Source: Streptomyces sp. NBC_00341 | GTDB lineage: Bacteria > Actinomycetota > Actinomycetes > Streptomycetales > Streptomycetaceae | Direction: 5' to 3' | Assembly: GCF_041435055.1 (NCBI RefSeq) | Contig: NZ_CP108002.1 | Span: 6,262,001 to 6,326,000, forward strand | Length of the DNA stretch: 64,000 nt | Shown: positions 1-8,925 of the stretch, in pieces | How the letters are laid out: every line of letters begins with the position of its first letter | Numbering within the stretch: position 1 is the first letter of the stretch | Notes under the pieces: model-generated | Databases searched by the model: none | Told to the model about the DNA's origin: nothing | What the model saw: the letters and a program-made list of their open reading frames with translations, nothing else | Position numbers and translations under genes: made by a program

Positions 1-130
1 AGCACAAGCGGGCCGCTGACGGCCCCACCGCGTGCTGCCCCGTGCGCCGCCGATTCGGCGGGTGGCCGAATCACGACACACCCTGGCCAGTACGCGCCCC
101 CTTCGAGCGACTCCGCTCCTTAGCGTTCAC

Positions 131-149
131 TTAGGTGAGGGTTACCTAA
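131..149. promoter_or_regulatory. Iron box (DmdR1/IdeR-type operator)
   Basis: The 19-base near-palindrome TTAGGTGAGGGTTACCTAA closely matches the actinobacterial DtxR/IdeR/DmdR consensus (TTAGGTTAGGCTAACCTAA). It lies about 100 bases upstream of the siderophore-binding lipoprotein gene and is the only such site I noticed. The inference is Fe(II)-dependent repression of the whole uptake operon that follows. Confidence 0.88.
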
Positions 150-251
150 GTTGAAGTGCGGGTCGGTCGCGTACGCGTCGTCCCGCCACGGCCGCCCTCC
201 CCGTACATCCGCCGTCGCTCCACCGCGACGCGCGCAGATCCGAGGAGAAGC

Positions 252-1340
252 ATGTCCATTTCCATCCCGTCCGGACGCGGAACGGGCGCCGTCGCGCGCC
301 TCACGGCGCTGATGCTCGCGGCCGTCGTGGTGCTGGCGGGCTGCGGCAGCGGCGGCTCCGGACCGGACACGGCGGAGGCGAAGCCGGGCAGCGCTTCGGG
401 CGCGTTCCCCGTGAGCATCAAGCACGGCCACGGGACCACGACGATCAAGGCGAAGCCCAAGCGGGTCGTGGCGGTCAGCTGGATGTCGCTGGACGTGGTC
501 GCGGCGCTGGGCACGGTCCCGGTCGGCGTCGACAAGCAGTGGGGCGGCGACAAGCAGGGCTACACCCCGTGGTTCCGCAGCACGGTCGAGAAACTGGGCG
601 GACCGCTGCCCGAGACGCTGAACTACGGTGACGCGGGCGAGATCGACTTCGAGCAGATCCTCTCGCTGAAGCCCGACCTCATCGTCGGCCTGTACTCCGG
701 CATCTCGGACGTCGACTACAAGCGCCTCTCCGGGATCGCCCCCACCATCCCGTACCTGAACAAGCCCTGGGACGGCGGGACCTGGCAGGAGATGACCCGC
801 ACCATCGGCAAGGCCATGGGCGAGACGAAGAAGGCCGAGAGCCTCGTCACCGACGTCCGGGGCCGGCTGACCGCGGTCACCGAGGAGCACCCCGAGTTCA
901 AGGGCAGGACGTTCACCTACGGAGTCGCCCTCACCCCCGGCTCGACGGAGGTCGGGTTGTACCTCAACTACGACGCCCGGGTCCGGCTGCTGACCGAGAT
1001 GGGCTTCCGGAACACCCCGTCGATGAAGGCGATCGCGTCCACCGCCAAGGGCACCAACTGGTACGGCGGGGTCAGCCTGGAGAAGCTCGACACGATCGAC
1101 GCCGACATCTTCGTCGGCTGGGCCAACGGCGCCGACGAGGTCCCCTACACCCTCAAGGACCCGCTGTTCTCGCGCTGGAAGCCGATCGCCGGGACGAACT
1201 ACGCCTTCGTGCAGGACCCGGCGATGGGTATGGCCACCAGCGGACCCTCGGTGCTCTCCATCCCCTGGGCCCTGAAGCGCTACGTCCCGATGCTCGCCGA
1301 CGCCGTCGCGGGCAGGGGCAGCACCGGCGCGGACTCCTGA
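252..1340 (+). CDS. Iron-siderophore ABC transporter substrate-binding lipoprotein
   Basis: A 362-residue FecB/FepB-like periplasmic-binding-fold protein that captures ferric siderophore outside the membrane and hands it to the FecCD permease. The start at 252 is chosen because AGGAGAAGC precedes it and because it gives a lipoprotein signal ending in LAGC (lipid-modified Cys at residue 31); upstream in-frame codons lack a ribosome site. A typical class III binding-protein core follows (VVAVSWMSLDVVAALG, then an ILSLKPDLIVGLY segment). It is the first gene of the operon, 44 bases before the first permease, and lies behind an iron box. The siderophore specificity cannot be read from sequence. 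Confidence 0.9.
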   Translation: MSISIPSGRGTGAVARLTALMLAAVVVLAGCGSGGSGPDTAEAKPGSASGAFPVSIKHGHGTTTIKAKPKRVVAVSWMSLDVVAALGTVPVGVDKQWGGDKQGYTPWFRSTVEKLGGPLPETLNYGDAGEIDFEQILSLKPDLIVGLYSGISDVDYKRLSGIAPTIPYLNKPWDGGTWQEMTRTIGKAMGETKKAESLVTDVRGRLTAVTEEHPEFKGRTFTYGVALTPGSTEVGLYLNYDARVRLLTEMGFRNTPSMKAIASTAKGTNWYGGVSLEKLDTIDADIFVGWANGADEVPYTLKDPLFSRWKPIAGTNYAFVQDPAMGMATSGPSVLSIPWALKRYVPMLADAVAGRGSTGADS

Positions 1341-1384
1341 CCGCCGTCCGCCGCCCCATGTGACGCCCTCTCCCAAGGACAACC

Positions 1385-2467
1385 ATGACGACCGCCCCAC
1401 CCACGGGTGACCTCACCGCCGGCACGGAGCGCGAGGTGCCGGACCCGCGCGGCGCCGCGGGTCCGGCCCGGCGCACCCGGTACCGCCCGCTGATCCTGCT
1501 GACCGCGATCGCGCTGCTGCTCGTCGTCGCCGTCCTCAGCGTGATGGTCGGCGCCCGCTCCATCGCCCCCGGCACGGTGTGGGACGCGCTGTTCCACTTC
1601 GACGACTCCGACGAGCACGTGATGGTGCGCGAACTACGGGTGCCCCGCACCGTGATCGGGCTGGTCGTCGGTGCGGCCCTCGGCCTGAGCGGCGCGCTGA
1701 TCCAGGCGTTCACCCGCAACCCGCTGGCCGACCCCGGCATCCTCGGCGTGAACGCGGGCGCGAGCCTCGCGGTGACCTTCGCCGTCGCCGTCCTCGGGTA
1801 CACCGGAGCCGGCCAGTTCATCTGGTTCGCCCTGGCGGGGGCCTTCGGGCTCACGGTGCTCGTCTACACGCTCGGCTCGATCGGCGCGGACCGGGGCAGC
1901 CCGGTCAAACTCACCCTCGCGGGCGTCGCGTTCACCGCCGTGTGCGGCGGCTTCACCTCCGCCATGGCGCTCAAGAACACCACCACGTTCGACGCCATGC
2001 GGTTCTGGGGCGTCGGCTCCATCGGGGGCCGGTCGCTCGACATCCTCCCCGTCGCCCTGCCCCTGATCGGTGCCGGTCTCGTACTCGGGCTGTGCAGCGC
2101 GGGCTCGCTCAACACCCTGGCGCTGGGCGACGACCTCGCCCGGTCGCTGGGCACCCGGCTCGCCCTGACCCGGGTGGTCCTGGTGCTCGCCGTCACCCTG
2201 CTGGCCGGGACCTCGGTCGCCGTCGCCGGCCCGATCTCGTTCGTCGGGCTGATGGTGCCCCATGTCGTCCGCTGGTTCACGGGACCCGACCAGCGCTGGA
2301 TCCTGCCCGTCACGATCGTCGTCGCGCCCGCCTTCCTGCTGGCCGCCGACATCATCGGACGTGTGGTCCTGCCCTCCGGCGAGATGCGGGTCGGGCTCGT
2401 CACCGCGCTCGTCGGCGCACCCGTCCTCGTCGCGCTCGTCCGGCGCCGGAAGGTGAGCACCCTGTGA
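1385..2467 (+). CDS. FecCD-family siderophore permease, subunit 1
   Basis: A 360-residue integral membrane permease of the BtuC/FecCD family with about ten hydrophobic segments after a cytoplasmic, proline-rich N-terminus. Family signatures are visible: RVPRTVIGLVVGAALGLSG near the start, then NPLADPGILGVNAGAS, and GPISFVGLMVPHVVR towards the end, the region that meets the ATPase. AAGGA precedes the ATG. The stop overlaps the next start as GTGA, so the two permeases are translationally coupled and presumably heterodimerise. Confidence 0.92.
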   Translation: MTTAPPTGDLTAGTEREVPDPRGAAGPARRTRYRPLILLTAIALLLVVAVLSVMVGARSIAPGTVWDALFHFDDSDEHVMVRELRVPRTVIGLVVGAALGLSGALIQAFTRNPLADPGILGVNAGASLAVTFAVAVLGYTGAGQFIWFALAGAFGLTVLVYTLGSIGADRGSPVKLTLAGVAFTAVCGGFTSAMALKNTTTFDAMRFWGVGSIGGRSLDILPVALPLIGAGLVLGLCSAGSLNTLALGDDLARSLGTRLALTRVVLVLAVTLLAGTSVAVAGPISFVGLMVPHVVRWFTGPDQRWILPVTIVVAPAFLLAADIIGRVVLPSGEMRVGLVTALVGAPVLVALVRRRKVSTL

Positions 2468-3597
2468 GCGCCGCGACGGCGAAGGACGCCGTACCGCCGA
2501 AGGACGCCGCACCGGCGAAGGACACCGCACCGGCGAGGCACGCCGCACCGGACCGGGTCGACTTCGGCCGGACCGTCTGGGCCTGGCGGCGCGCCGGACT
2601 GGCCCTGCGCGTCGAGCGGCGGACCGTCCTCGTCTGCGCCGCCCTGGCCGTCACCGTGGCCGCCCTCGGCGTCCTCACCCTCGGCACCGGGTCCATCCGG
2701 CTGACCCCCGCCCAGGTGCTGTCCGCCCTGTTCGACCCGGACGCCGACCCCCGCGACCGGCTGGTGGTCGTGACCTGGCGGCTGCCACGCCTGCTGTTCG
2801 CGGTTCTCTGCGGAGCGGCGCTCGCCATCAGCGGCGCGCTGTTCCAGTCGCTCACCAGGAACCCGCTCGGTTCGCCCGACGTGATCGGCTTCGCCTCCGG
2901 CTCCTACGCGGGGGCGAGCGTCGTGATGCTCGTGCTCGGCACCGCCGACTACCTCGCGGTCGCCTCGGGTTCCCTGATCGGCGGGGCGCTGACCGCGCTC
3001 CTGGTGTACCTGCTGGCCTACCGCAAGGGGCTGGCTCCCTTCCGCCTCATCATCGTGGGGATCGCCGTCGGCGCCTTCCTCTCCTCCCTCACCTCGATGC
3101 TGCTGCTCTCCGTCAACCCGCAGCAGGCGATGCTGGCGGCGACCTGGGGAGCGGGCTCCCTCAGCGGACTCGGCTTCGAGCAACTGCGGCCGACCGCAGC
3201 CGTGTTCGTCGTCCTGCTGATCTGCTCCGCGGCCGTGGCGCGGCCCCTGGTCCATCTGGAACTGGGCGACGACGCGGCCGTGGCCCTCGGGGTCCGCGCC
3301 CAGCGCGCACGCCTCGCGGCCACGCTCACCGGGGTCGCGCTCACCGCGCTCGTGACCGCGGCCGTCGGCCCGATCTCGTTCATCGCGCTCGCCGCGCCGC
3401 AGATCGCCCAGCGGCTGACGCGCGGCTCCACCACGGTCCGGATCGGGCCGGCCGCGCTGACCGGCGCCGCCGTCCTGACCGGCGCCGACTTCATCGCCCA
3501 GCGCGTCGACCTGCCCGTGGGCGTCGTCACGGTGTGCGTCGGAGGCGCCTATCTGGCCTGGCTGCTCGCCCGCCGTTACGCGGGGCGGCGGGGATGA
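2464..3597 (+). CDS. FecCD-family siderophore permease, subunit 2
   Basis: A 377-residue second permease of the FecCD family. The GTG start at 2464 overlaps the previous stop. An N-terminal low-complexity stretch of repeated lysine-aspartate-alanine-proline units (roughly residues 3-30) precedes the membrane core; the core has RLPRLLFAVLCGAALAISG, NPLGSPDVIGFASGS and GPISFIALAAPQIAQR, the equivalents of the motifs in its partner. It is expected to form the membrane channel together with the upstream subunit. The repetitive N-terminus is cytoplasmic and its role is unknown. Confidence 0.92.
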   Translation: MSAATAKDAVPPKDAAPAKDTAPARHAAPDRVDFGRTVWAWRRAGLALRVERRTVLVCAALAVTVAALGVLTLGTGSIRLTPAQVLSALFDPDADPRDRLVVVTWRLPRLLFAVLCGAALAISGALFQSLTRNPLGSPDVIGFASGSYAGASVVMLVLGTADYLAVASGSLIGGALTALLVYLLAYRKGLAPFRLIIVGIAVGAFLSSLTSMLLLSVNPQQAMLAATWGAGSLSGLGFEQLRPTAAVFVVLLICSAAVARPLVHLELGDDAAVALGVRAQRARLAATLTGVALTALVTAAVGPISFIALAAPQIAQRLTRGSTTVRIGPAALTGAAVLTGADFIAQRVDLPVGVVTVCVGGAYLAWLLARRYAGRRG

Positions 3598-3668
3598 GCG
3601 CACCGGCCCCGCCGCCCCCGGCGCCCGGCCCCCCGAGCCCGCCCGCCGCCCGTCCGCGAGGAGTACCC

Positions 3669-4502
3669 GTGACCGTCATGACGCAGCCCACCCGCACCCA
3701 CACCCCGGCCCCGGCACGCCTGGAGGTGCTCGACGCCTCCATCGGCTACGGCCGGCATCCGGTCTCCGAGCACCTGGACGTAGCCATCCCGGACCGCTCG
3801 TTCACCGTCATCATCGGCCCCAACGCCTGTGGAAAGTCGACCCTGCTGCGCGCCGTGTCCCGGCTGCTGCGGCCCACCGCGGGCAAGGTCGTCCTCGACG
3901 GCCGGTCCATAGCGGAGTACGGCTCCAGGGAAGTGGCCCGGACGCTCGGGCTGCTGCCGCAGTCCTCGGTGGCGCCCGACGGGATCACCGTGGCCGACCT
4001 GATCGCCCGCGGACGCCACCCGCACCAGAGGCTGATGCGCCAGTGGACCCGGCAGGACGAACAGGCGGTCCTGGACGCCATGGCGGCCACCTCCGTCACC
4101 GAGCTCTCCGGCAGAGCGGTCGACGAACTCTCCGGCGGCCAGCGCCAACGCGTCTGGGTGGCGATGGTCCTCGCCCAGCAGACCCCGATCCTGCTGCTGG
4201 ACGAACCGACCACGTTCCTCGACATCGCCCACCAGATCGACCTGCTGGAACTGTTCACCGATCTGCACCGCGCCGGGCACACCCTCGTCGCCGTACTCCA
4301 CGACCTGAACCACGCCGCCCGCTACGCGAGCCATCTCATCGCCATGCGCGACGGCCGCGTCGTCGCCGAGGGCACTCCGCAGGAGGTCGTGACCGCCGCC
4401 CTGGTGCGGGAGGTGTTCGACCTGCCCTGCCAGGTCGTCCCCGACCCGGTCACCGGCACCCCCATGGTCGTCCCGCTGACCCGCCGACGGGACGCCCGGT
4501 GA
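3669..4502 (+). CDS. Siderophore ABC transporter ATP-binding protein
   Basis: A 277-residue FecE/FepC-type ATPase that powers the FecCD permease pair. Walker A is GPNACGKST (residues 50-58), followed by the signature LSGGQRQR, Walker B ILLLDEPT and the switch histidine in VLHDLNHAARYA. The GTG at 3669 follows GAGGAG with good spacing; an alternative ATG at 3594 overlaps the permease stop and would add 25 proline/alanine-rich residues, so coupling from that codon cannot be excluded. Its own stop overlaps the next start. Confidence 0.92.
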   Translation: MTVMTQPTRTHTPAPARLEVLDASIGYGRHPVSEHLDVAIPDRSFTVIIGPNACGKSTLLRAVSRLLRPTAGKVVLDGRSIAEYGSREVARTLGLLPQSSVAPDGITVADLIARGRHPHQRLMRQWTRQDEQAVLDAMAATSVTELSGRAVDELSGGQRQRVWVAMVLAQQTPILLLDEPTTFLDIAHQIDLLELFTDLHRAGHTLVAVLHDLNHAARYASHLIAMRDGRVVAEGTPQEVVTAALVREVFDLPCQVVPDPVTGTPMVVPLTRRRDAR

Positions 4503-6193
4503 ACCCGGCCACCACCGCCACCACCGGCGGACCCGGTCCGGACGGCGGTGCCCGGGGGCCCAACTCCGTCGCGGCGCTGTTCCGGGTCGCGCTGCTGCGC
4601 GACGGCCGGGGCCGCCTGCTCGCCCTCACCACCCTCGCGTTCATGGTCCATCAGCTGTGCGAGGCACTGGTGCCGGTCCTCATCGGCGTGGTCATCGACC
4701 GGGCACTCGCCCCGCAGGACCGCTCCGCCCTGCTCCAGTGGCTCGGCGTCCTCGGCGCCGTCTTCGTCGTACTGTCCCTGTCGTACCGGCGGGCGTCGGC
4801 GGCCATGGTGGACGTCTACGGCCACGGCGAGCACGAGCTGCGGCAACGGGTGATGGCCCGGCTGCTGCACCCGCGCTCCCTGCGCCGTCGGCCCGGACCC
4901 GGAGAGGCGCTCTCGCTGGTCTCGTCCGACACCTACCGCGTCGCCGGGGTCTCCTGGAGCGTCGTGCAGCAGGCCTCGACGGTCACCGCGATCCTCACCG
5001 CCTCGACGGCCCTGCTGGTGATCTCCGTGCCCCTGGGCCTGGGCGTCATCGCCGGCACGGTCCTGGTGCTCGTCGTGATGCGCCGGGTCTCGATGCCGCT
5101 GGAGGCGCGGGGACTGGCCGAGCAGAGTACGGCGGCCAGGGCCGGCGAGGTGGCCACCGACATGATCACCGGACTCCGGGTGGTCATCGGCATGAACGCC
5201 CGAGCGGAGGCCGCCCGCCGCTACCGCGCCGCGAGCGGGGAGTCCAGGCGCGCGGCCGTGGCCACCTCGCGCTCCGTCCTGGCGTACGGCAGCCTCAGCC
5301 GGCTGCTGTCAGGAGCGCTCCTCGCCGCGCTCTCCACGGCGTCGGGATACCTCGCACTCGACGGCAGCATCACCATCGGCCAGCTCGTCACCGTCCTCGG
5401 ACTCGCCCAGTTCCTCCAGGGCTCGCTGACCCACGTCGGCACGTTCGCCGCCAACTGGTTCCACAAGCGGGCCTCCGCCCGCCGGCTGGGCGACCTGCTG
5501 GACGAACCGCACCTGATCGGACCCGCCGGGACCGGCACCGGCGACAGCCCCGCCCACGTCACCGCCGGCTCCCTCCCCGCGCTGCGGTGGCACCCGCCCG
5601 AGCACGGCGAGCCCCTCGACCTGCGGCCCGGCGAACTCCTCGGCGTCGTCCCCCGCCACCCCGGGCACGCACGCGAGCTCAGCGACCGGCTCGGCTACCG
5701 CGTCCCGCTCCGCCGGGGCGAACTCCTGATCGACGGCACCGACGCCGTCGACCTCGGACCGGAGCCGGTGCGCGCCCGGATCGCGGCGCCGCCCCACCAC
5801 GGCGCGGTGTTCTCCGGCACCCTGCGCTCCAACCTCACCCCCACGGGCGGTGACGGTGACCCGGCCGTGCTGCGGGCCGCGATGCTCGACGACGTACTCG
5901 AACTGGTCGGCGGCGACCAGGCCGAAGTCGGTGAGCACGGCCGCAGGCTCTCCGGCGGCCAGCGGCAGCGCCTGCTGCTCGCCCGCGCCCTGCACACCGA
6001 CGCCGACCTCGTCGTCCTCGACGAACCCGCCACCGCGGTCGACCCGGTGACCGAGCAGCGCATCGCCGCAGGACTGCGGGGACTGCCCGCCACCACGCTC
6101 CTCATCACCACCAGCCCGATCCTGCTCGCCGCCTGCGACCGGGTCGTCGACCTCGGCGGCGCCCGCCCCGGACCGAACGGAACGACCAGGTGA
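4499..6193 (+). CDS. Half-size ABC transporter with a degenerate nucleotide-binding domain
   Basis: A 564-residue fusion of an ABC exporter-fold membrane domain (about residues 30-320, six helices) to a nucleotide-binding domain. The signature LSGGQRQR (484-491) and Walker B LVVLDEP (504-510) are intact, but the place of Walker A (382-391) reads GVVPRHPGHA, with no GKS/T, and the switch histidine is replaced (TTSP around 537-540). It should bind nucleotide poorly on its own face while giving its intact signature to the partner. GTGA overlap joins it to the ATPase upstream and the next half-transporter downstream. Exporter-fold pairs in iron operons include the mycobacterial importer IrtAB and siderophore exporters; which applies here is unknown. 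Confidence 0.85.
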   Translation: MNPATTATTGGPGPDGGARGPNSVAALFRVALLRDGRGRLLALTTLAFMVHQLCEALVPVLIGVVIDRALAPQDRSALLQWLGVLGAVFVVLSLSYRRASAAMVDVYGHGEHELRQRVMARLLHPRSLRRRPGPGEALSLVSSDTYRVAGVSWSVVQQASTVTAILTASTALLVISVPLGLGVIAGTVLVLVVMRRVSMPLEARGLAEQSTAARAGEVATDMITGLRVVIGMNARAEAARRYRAASGESRRAAVATSRSVLAYGSLSRLLSGALLAALSTASGYLALDGSITIGQLVTVLGLAQFLQGSLTHVGTFAANWFHKRASARRLGDLLDEPHLIGPAGTGTGDSPAHVTAGSLPALRWHPPEHGEPLDLRPGELLGVVPRHPGHARELSDRLGYRVPLRRGELLIDGTDAVDLGPEPVRARIAAPPHHGAVFSGTLRSNLTPTGGDGDPAVLRAAMLDDVLELVGGDQAEVGEHGRRLSGGQRQRLLLARALHTDADLVVLDEPATAVDPVTEQRIAAGLRGLPATTLLITTSPILLAACDRVVDLGGARPGPNGTTR

Positions 6194-7944
6194 CCCCCGC
6201 CCACGGCACCCTGCCCATCGCCGGCCCCCGCCGCACCCGCGAGGAGATCGTCCGCCGGTTCGGCGCGCACCGCGCCCGGCTCGCCGCCGCGCTGCTGACG
6301 CTGCTCTGCGGTACGGCCGTCACACTCGCGACGCCCCCGGTACTCGGCGCCGTCGTGGACGCCGTCGCGGACGGGGAGGGCCGGGGCCGTGTCACGGTGC
6401 TCGGCGCGGTCCTCGTGCTCGTCGCCCTCGCCGGGTCCGCACTCGCCTACGCCGGTGGCCGGATGCTGGTCGTCCTCGTCCAGGGTGTTCTCGCCGCGCT
6501 GCGCGAGGACGTGTTCGAGACCGCGGTGCACCTTCCGGCGAGCACGCTGGAGTCCTCGGACAGCTCCGATGTCGTCTCCCGGGTGACGCGCGACGTGGAA
6601 GCGGTCTCCGAAGCAGCCTCCGACGTGCTTCCCGATGTCACCGACGCGAGCTTCACGATCGGCCTGAGCCTGGTGGGCCTCGCGGTCCTCGACATCCGCC
6701 TGGCCCTGGCCGGCCTGGTCTGCCTGCCCGTCCACATCCTCGCGACCCGGCAGTTCCTCGCCCGCTCGCACGTCGTGTACGCGGACATCCGGCGGCTGGA
6801 GTCCACCCGGGGCCAGTCCGTCATCGAGGCGGTGCACGGCGCCGAGACGATCCGGACCTACCGCTCGCAGGACCGCCACCTCGGCGCGCTGGCCGCACAC
6901 AGCGAACTGGCCATCGCACGGCAGCGCGACGGCGTACGGCTGCGCAACCGGTTCACGGGCCTGCTCAACGCGGCGGAGTTCCTCGGCCTCGCGGCCGTAC
7001 TCGCCACGGGTTTCGCGCTCCTCGGCTCGGGCGCCGTCTCGGTGGGCGCCGCCACGGCCGCGGCCCTCTACTTCCACCGCCTCTTCGGCCCTGTCGGAGC
7101 GCTGCTGGGGAGCCTGGACGACATCCAGCGGGCGACGGCCGGGCTGTCGCGGCTGGTCGGCATCACAGACCTGGACCGGTCCGGTGCCGGGCACGGGCGG
7201 CCCGGCACGGGGGACGCGCGCCACCGCCCGGCGATCGACGTCAAGGGCGTCTCGTTCTCGTACGACGGCACCCGCGACGCCGTGCGTGACGTCTCGTTCC
7301 ACGTACCGCCGGGTTCGAGCCTGGCGCTCGTCGGCGCCAGCGGCTCCGGGAAGAGCACCCTGGCCCAGCTGATCGCCGGCCTGGCCGAACCCGACCGGGG
7401 CGAGATCACCGCGGGAGAGGCGGCGGCCGGACGGGTCCCGTCCCGGTACCTGGTCACCCAGGAGATCCATCTGTTCGGCGGCACCCTGGCGGACAACCTG
7501 AGGCTCGCCCGGCCCACCGCCACCGACGACGAACTCCGCCGGGGCCTGGCCGAGGCCGGGGCCGACTGGGCGCTGGGGACGCGGGCGGGGCTCGACACCG
7601 TCCTCGGCACGGGGGGCACCCCCGTCGACGACGGCTCCGTCCAGCACCTCGCGCTGGCCCGCGCGCTGATAGCCGACCCGGACATCGTCGTCCTCGACGA
7701 GGCCACCGCCCAGTCCGGCCAGCAGACGCGTGGTCCGCTCCAGCAGGCCCTCGAACGCGTCACCCGTGGGCGTACCAGCGTGATCGTGGCGCACCGTCTG
7801 GAGCAGGCGCGCGACGCGGACCGCATCCTCACCCTGCGGCGCGGCGAGGTCGTCGAGCAGGGCACGCACGACGAACTACTGGCTTCCGGGGGCGAGTACG
7901 CGGCCCTCTGGCAGGCGTACACGGGCAGAACCGGCCGTCCCTAG
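6190..7944 (+). CDS. Half-size ABC transporter, catalytic partner subunit
   Basis: A 584-residue membrane domain plus ATPase. Walker A GASGSGKST (382-390), Walker B IVVLDEA with the catalytic Glu, and the H-loop VAHR (His535) are canonical, but the signature position reads VDDGSVQ (about 479-485) instead of LSGGQ and the D-loop is AQSG. This is the mirror image of the upstream subunit, so the heterodimer should have one complete ATPase site (this Walker A/B with the partner's LSGGQ) and one fully degenerate site. The start overlaps the previous stop. Translocation of ferric siderophore or desferri-siderophore is the likely job from context. Confidence 0.87.
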   Translation: MTPAHGTLPIAGPRRTREEIVRRFGAHRARLAAALLTLLCGTAVTLATPPVLGAVVDAVADGEGRGRVTVLGAVLVLVALAGSALAYAGGRMLVVLVQGVLAALREDVFETAVHLPASTLESSDSSDVVSRVTRDVEAVSEAASDVLPDVTDASFTIGLSLVGLAVLDIRLALAGLVCLPVHILATRQFLARSHVVYADIRRLESTRGQSVIEAVHGAETIRTYRSQDRHLGALAAHSELAIARQRDGVRLRNRFTGLLNAAEFLGLAAVLATGFALLGSGAVSVGAATAAALYFHRLFGPVGALLGSLDDIQRATAGLSRLVGITDLDRSGAGHGRPGTGDARHRPAIDVKGVSFSYDGTRDAVRDVSFHVPPGSSLALVGASGSGKSTLAQLIAGLAEPDRGEITAGEAAAGRVPSRYLVTQEIHLFGGTLADNLRLARPTATDDELRRGLAEAGADWALGTRAGLDTVLGTGGTPVDDGSVQHLALARALIADPDIVVLDEATAQSGQQTRGPLQQALERVTRGRTSVIVAHRLEQARDADRILTLRRGEVVEQGTHDELLASGGEYAALWQAYTGRTGRP

Positions 7945-8017
7945 TCGACTGCGGCCGATCCGACGACCGAACCCGAACCCCCACCTCCACCCCCTCACAC
8001 CCGAAGGAGCAGCACCC

Positions 8018-8911
8018 ATGACCATTCACCGCGCCGTGGTGGCCCGCGTCCGGCCGCTCAGCACGACCATGGCCCGCATCACATTCCACGGCGAGGGCCT
8101 TGCCGCCTTCACCTCCACGGGCGTCGGCGACGAGTACGTCCGGCTGTTCCTCCCGCACGGCCCGGACCGGACCGATGTCTCCCTGCCCGACTCGACGGAG
8201 AACGGCGGCTGGCGGACCCCCGAGGGGCGGCCGGAGGCCCCGGTGCGCACGTACACGATCCGGTCCGCCCGTCCGGAGGCCGGCGAGATCGACATCGACT
8301 TCGTGCTGCACGGCCACGGGACGGCGTCCGGCTGGGCCGCCGCCGCCCGCCCCGGTGATGTCATCGGCCTCAACTCCCCGACCGGCCTCTACAGCCCCCC
8401 GGCCGACCTCGCCCGGCAGGTCCTGGTCTCCGACCTGAGCGGTCTGCCCGCCGTCGGACGCCTCATCGAGAACACCCCGGACCACGTCATCACCCGGGCC
8501 GTCCTGGAGGTCCCCGACCCGTCCTGCGTCCAGCCGCTCCCGGACCGGCCCGGTGTCCGGGCGACCTGGACCTACGGCGGCAACGGCCACGGTCCCAGCC
8601 GGCTGGCCGAACTGGTCGAGGCCGCGATCCCGCCCGGCACGGACCCGGCCGGCGGCTACGTGTGGGTCGCGGGGCAGACGGACGCCCTGCGCGCGGTGCG
8701 GCGCTACCTGCGCAGGGAACTGCGGCTCCCCGCCGAGCGCTTCAAGGTCGTCGGCTACTGGATGCCGGACGGCGAGTCCTGGACCCGGCGCTACGAAGCC
8801 CTGCCCGCCGCGGTCCGGTCCGAGCTGGAGAACATGTGGCACGACCCGGCCGACGAGCCGGAGGACCTCGCCATCCGCTACGAGGACCGGCTCAGCACGC
8901 TCGGCCTGTGA
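8018..8911 (+). CDS. Siderophore-interacting protein (NAD(P)H-dependent ferric-siderophore reductase)
   Basis: A 297-residue cytoplasmic flavoprotein of the SIP/ViuB family, expected to release iron by reducing the imported ferric siderophore. The N-terminal FAD-binding barrel carries RTYTIR (residues 77-82), the family flavin motif; the C-terminal half has the SIP NAD(P)H domain with VWVAGQTDALRAVRRYLRREL and a GYW motif. GAAGGAG precedes the ATG. It follows the ABC genes by 73 bases and closes the operon, converging on the ArsR-like gene. Confidence 0.92.
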   Translation: MTIHRAVVARVRPLSTTMARITFHGEGLAAFTSTGVGDEYVRLFLPHGPDRTDVSLPDSTENGGWRTPEGRPEAPVRTYTIRSARPEAGEIDIDFVLHGHGTASGWAAAARPGDVIGLNSPTGLYSPPADLARQVLVSDLSGLPAVGRLIENTPDHVITRAVLEVPDPSCVQPLPDRPGVRATWTYGGNGHGPSRLAELVEAAIPPGTDPAGGYVWVAGQTDALRAVRRYLRRELRLPAERFKVVGYWMPDGESWTRRYEALPAAVRSELENMWHDPADEPEDLAIRYEDRLSTLGL

Positions 8912-8925
8912 CCCCGGCCGGTCAC
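8908..8925. terminator. Possible bidirectional hairpin between convergent genes
   Basis: The inverted repeat GTGACC-ccggcc-GGTCAC spans the stop codons of the reductase gene and the convergent regulator gene. It has a six-base stem and no T-tract, so this is a weak call. Confidence 0.4.

Noticed and set aside
1864..3603. Long antisense open frames over the permease genes (and similar ones over most genes)
   Set aside because: High-GC coding DNA generates long shadow frames; the composition is rich in Arg/Gly/Asp/Pro and there are no domains or starts.
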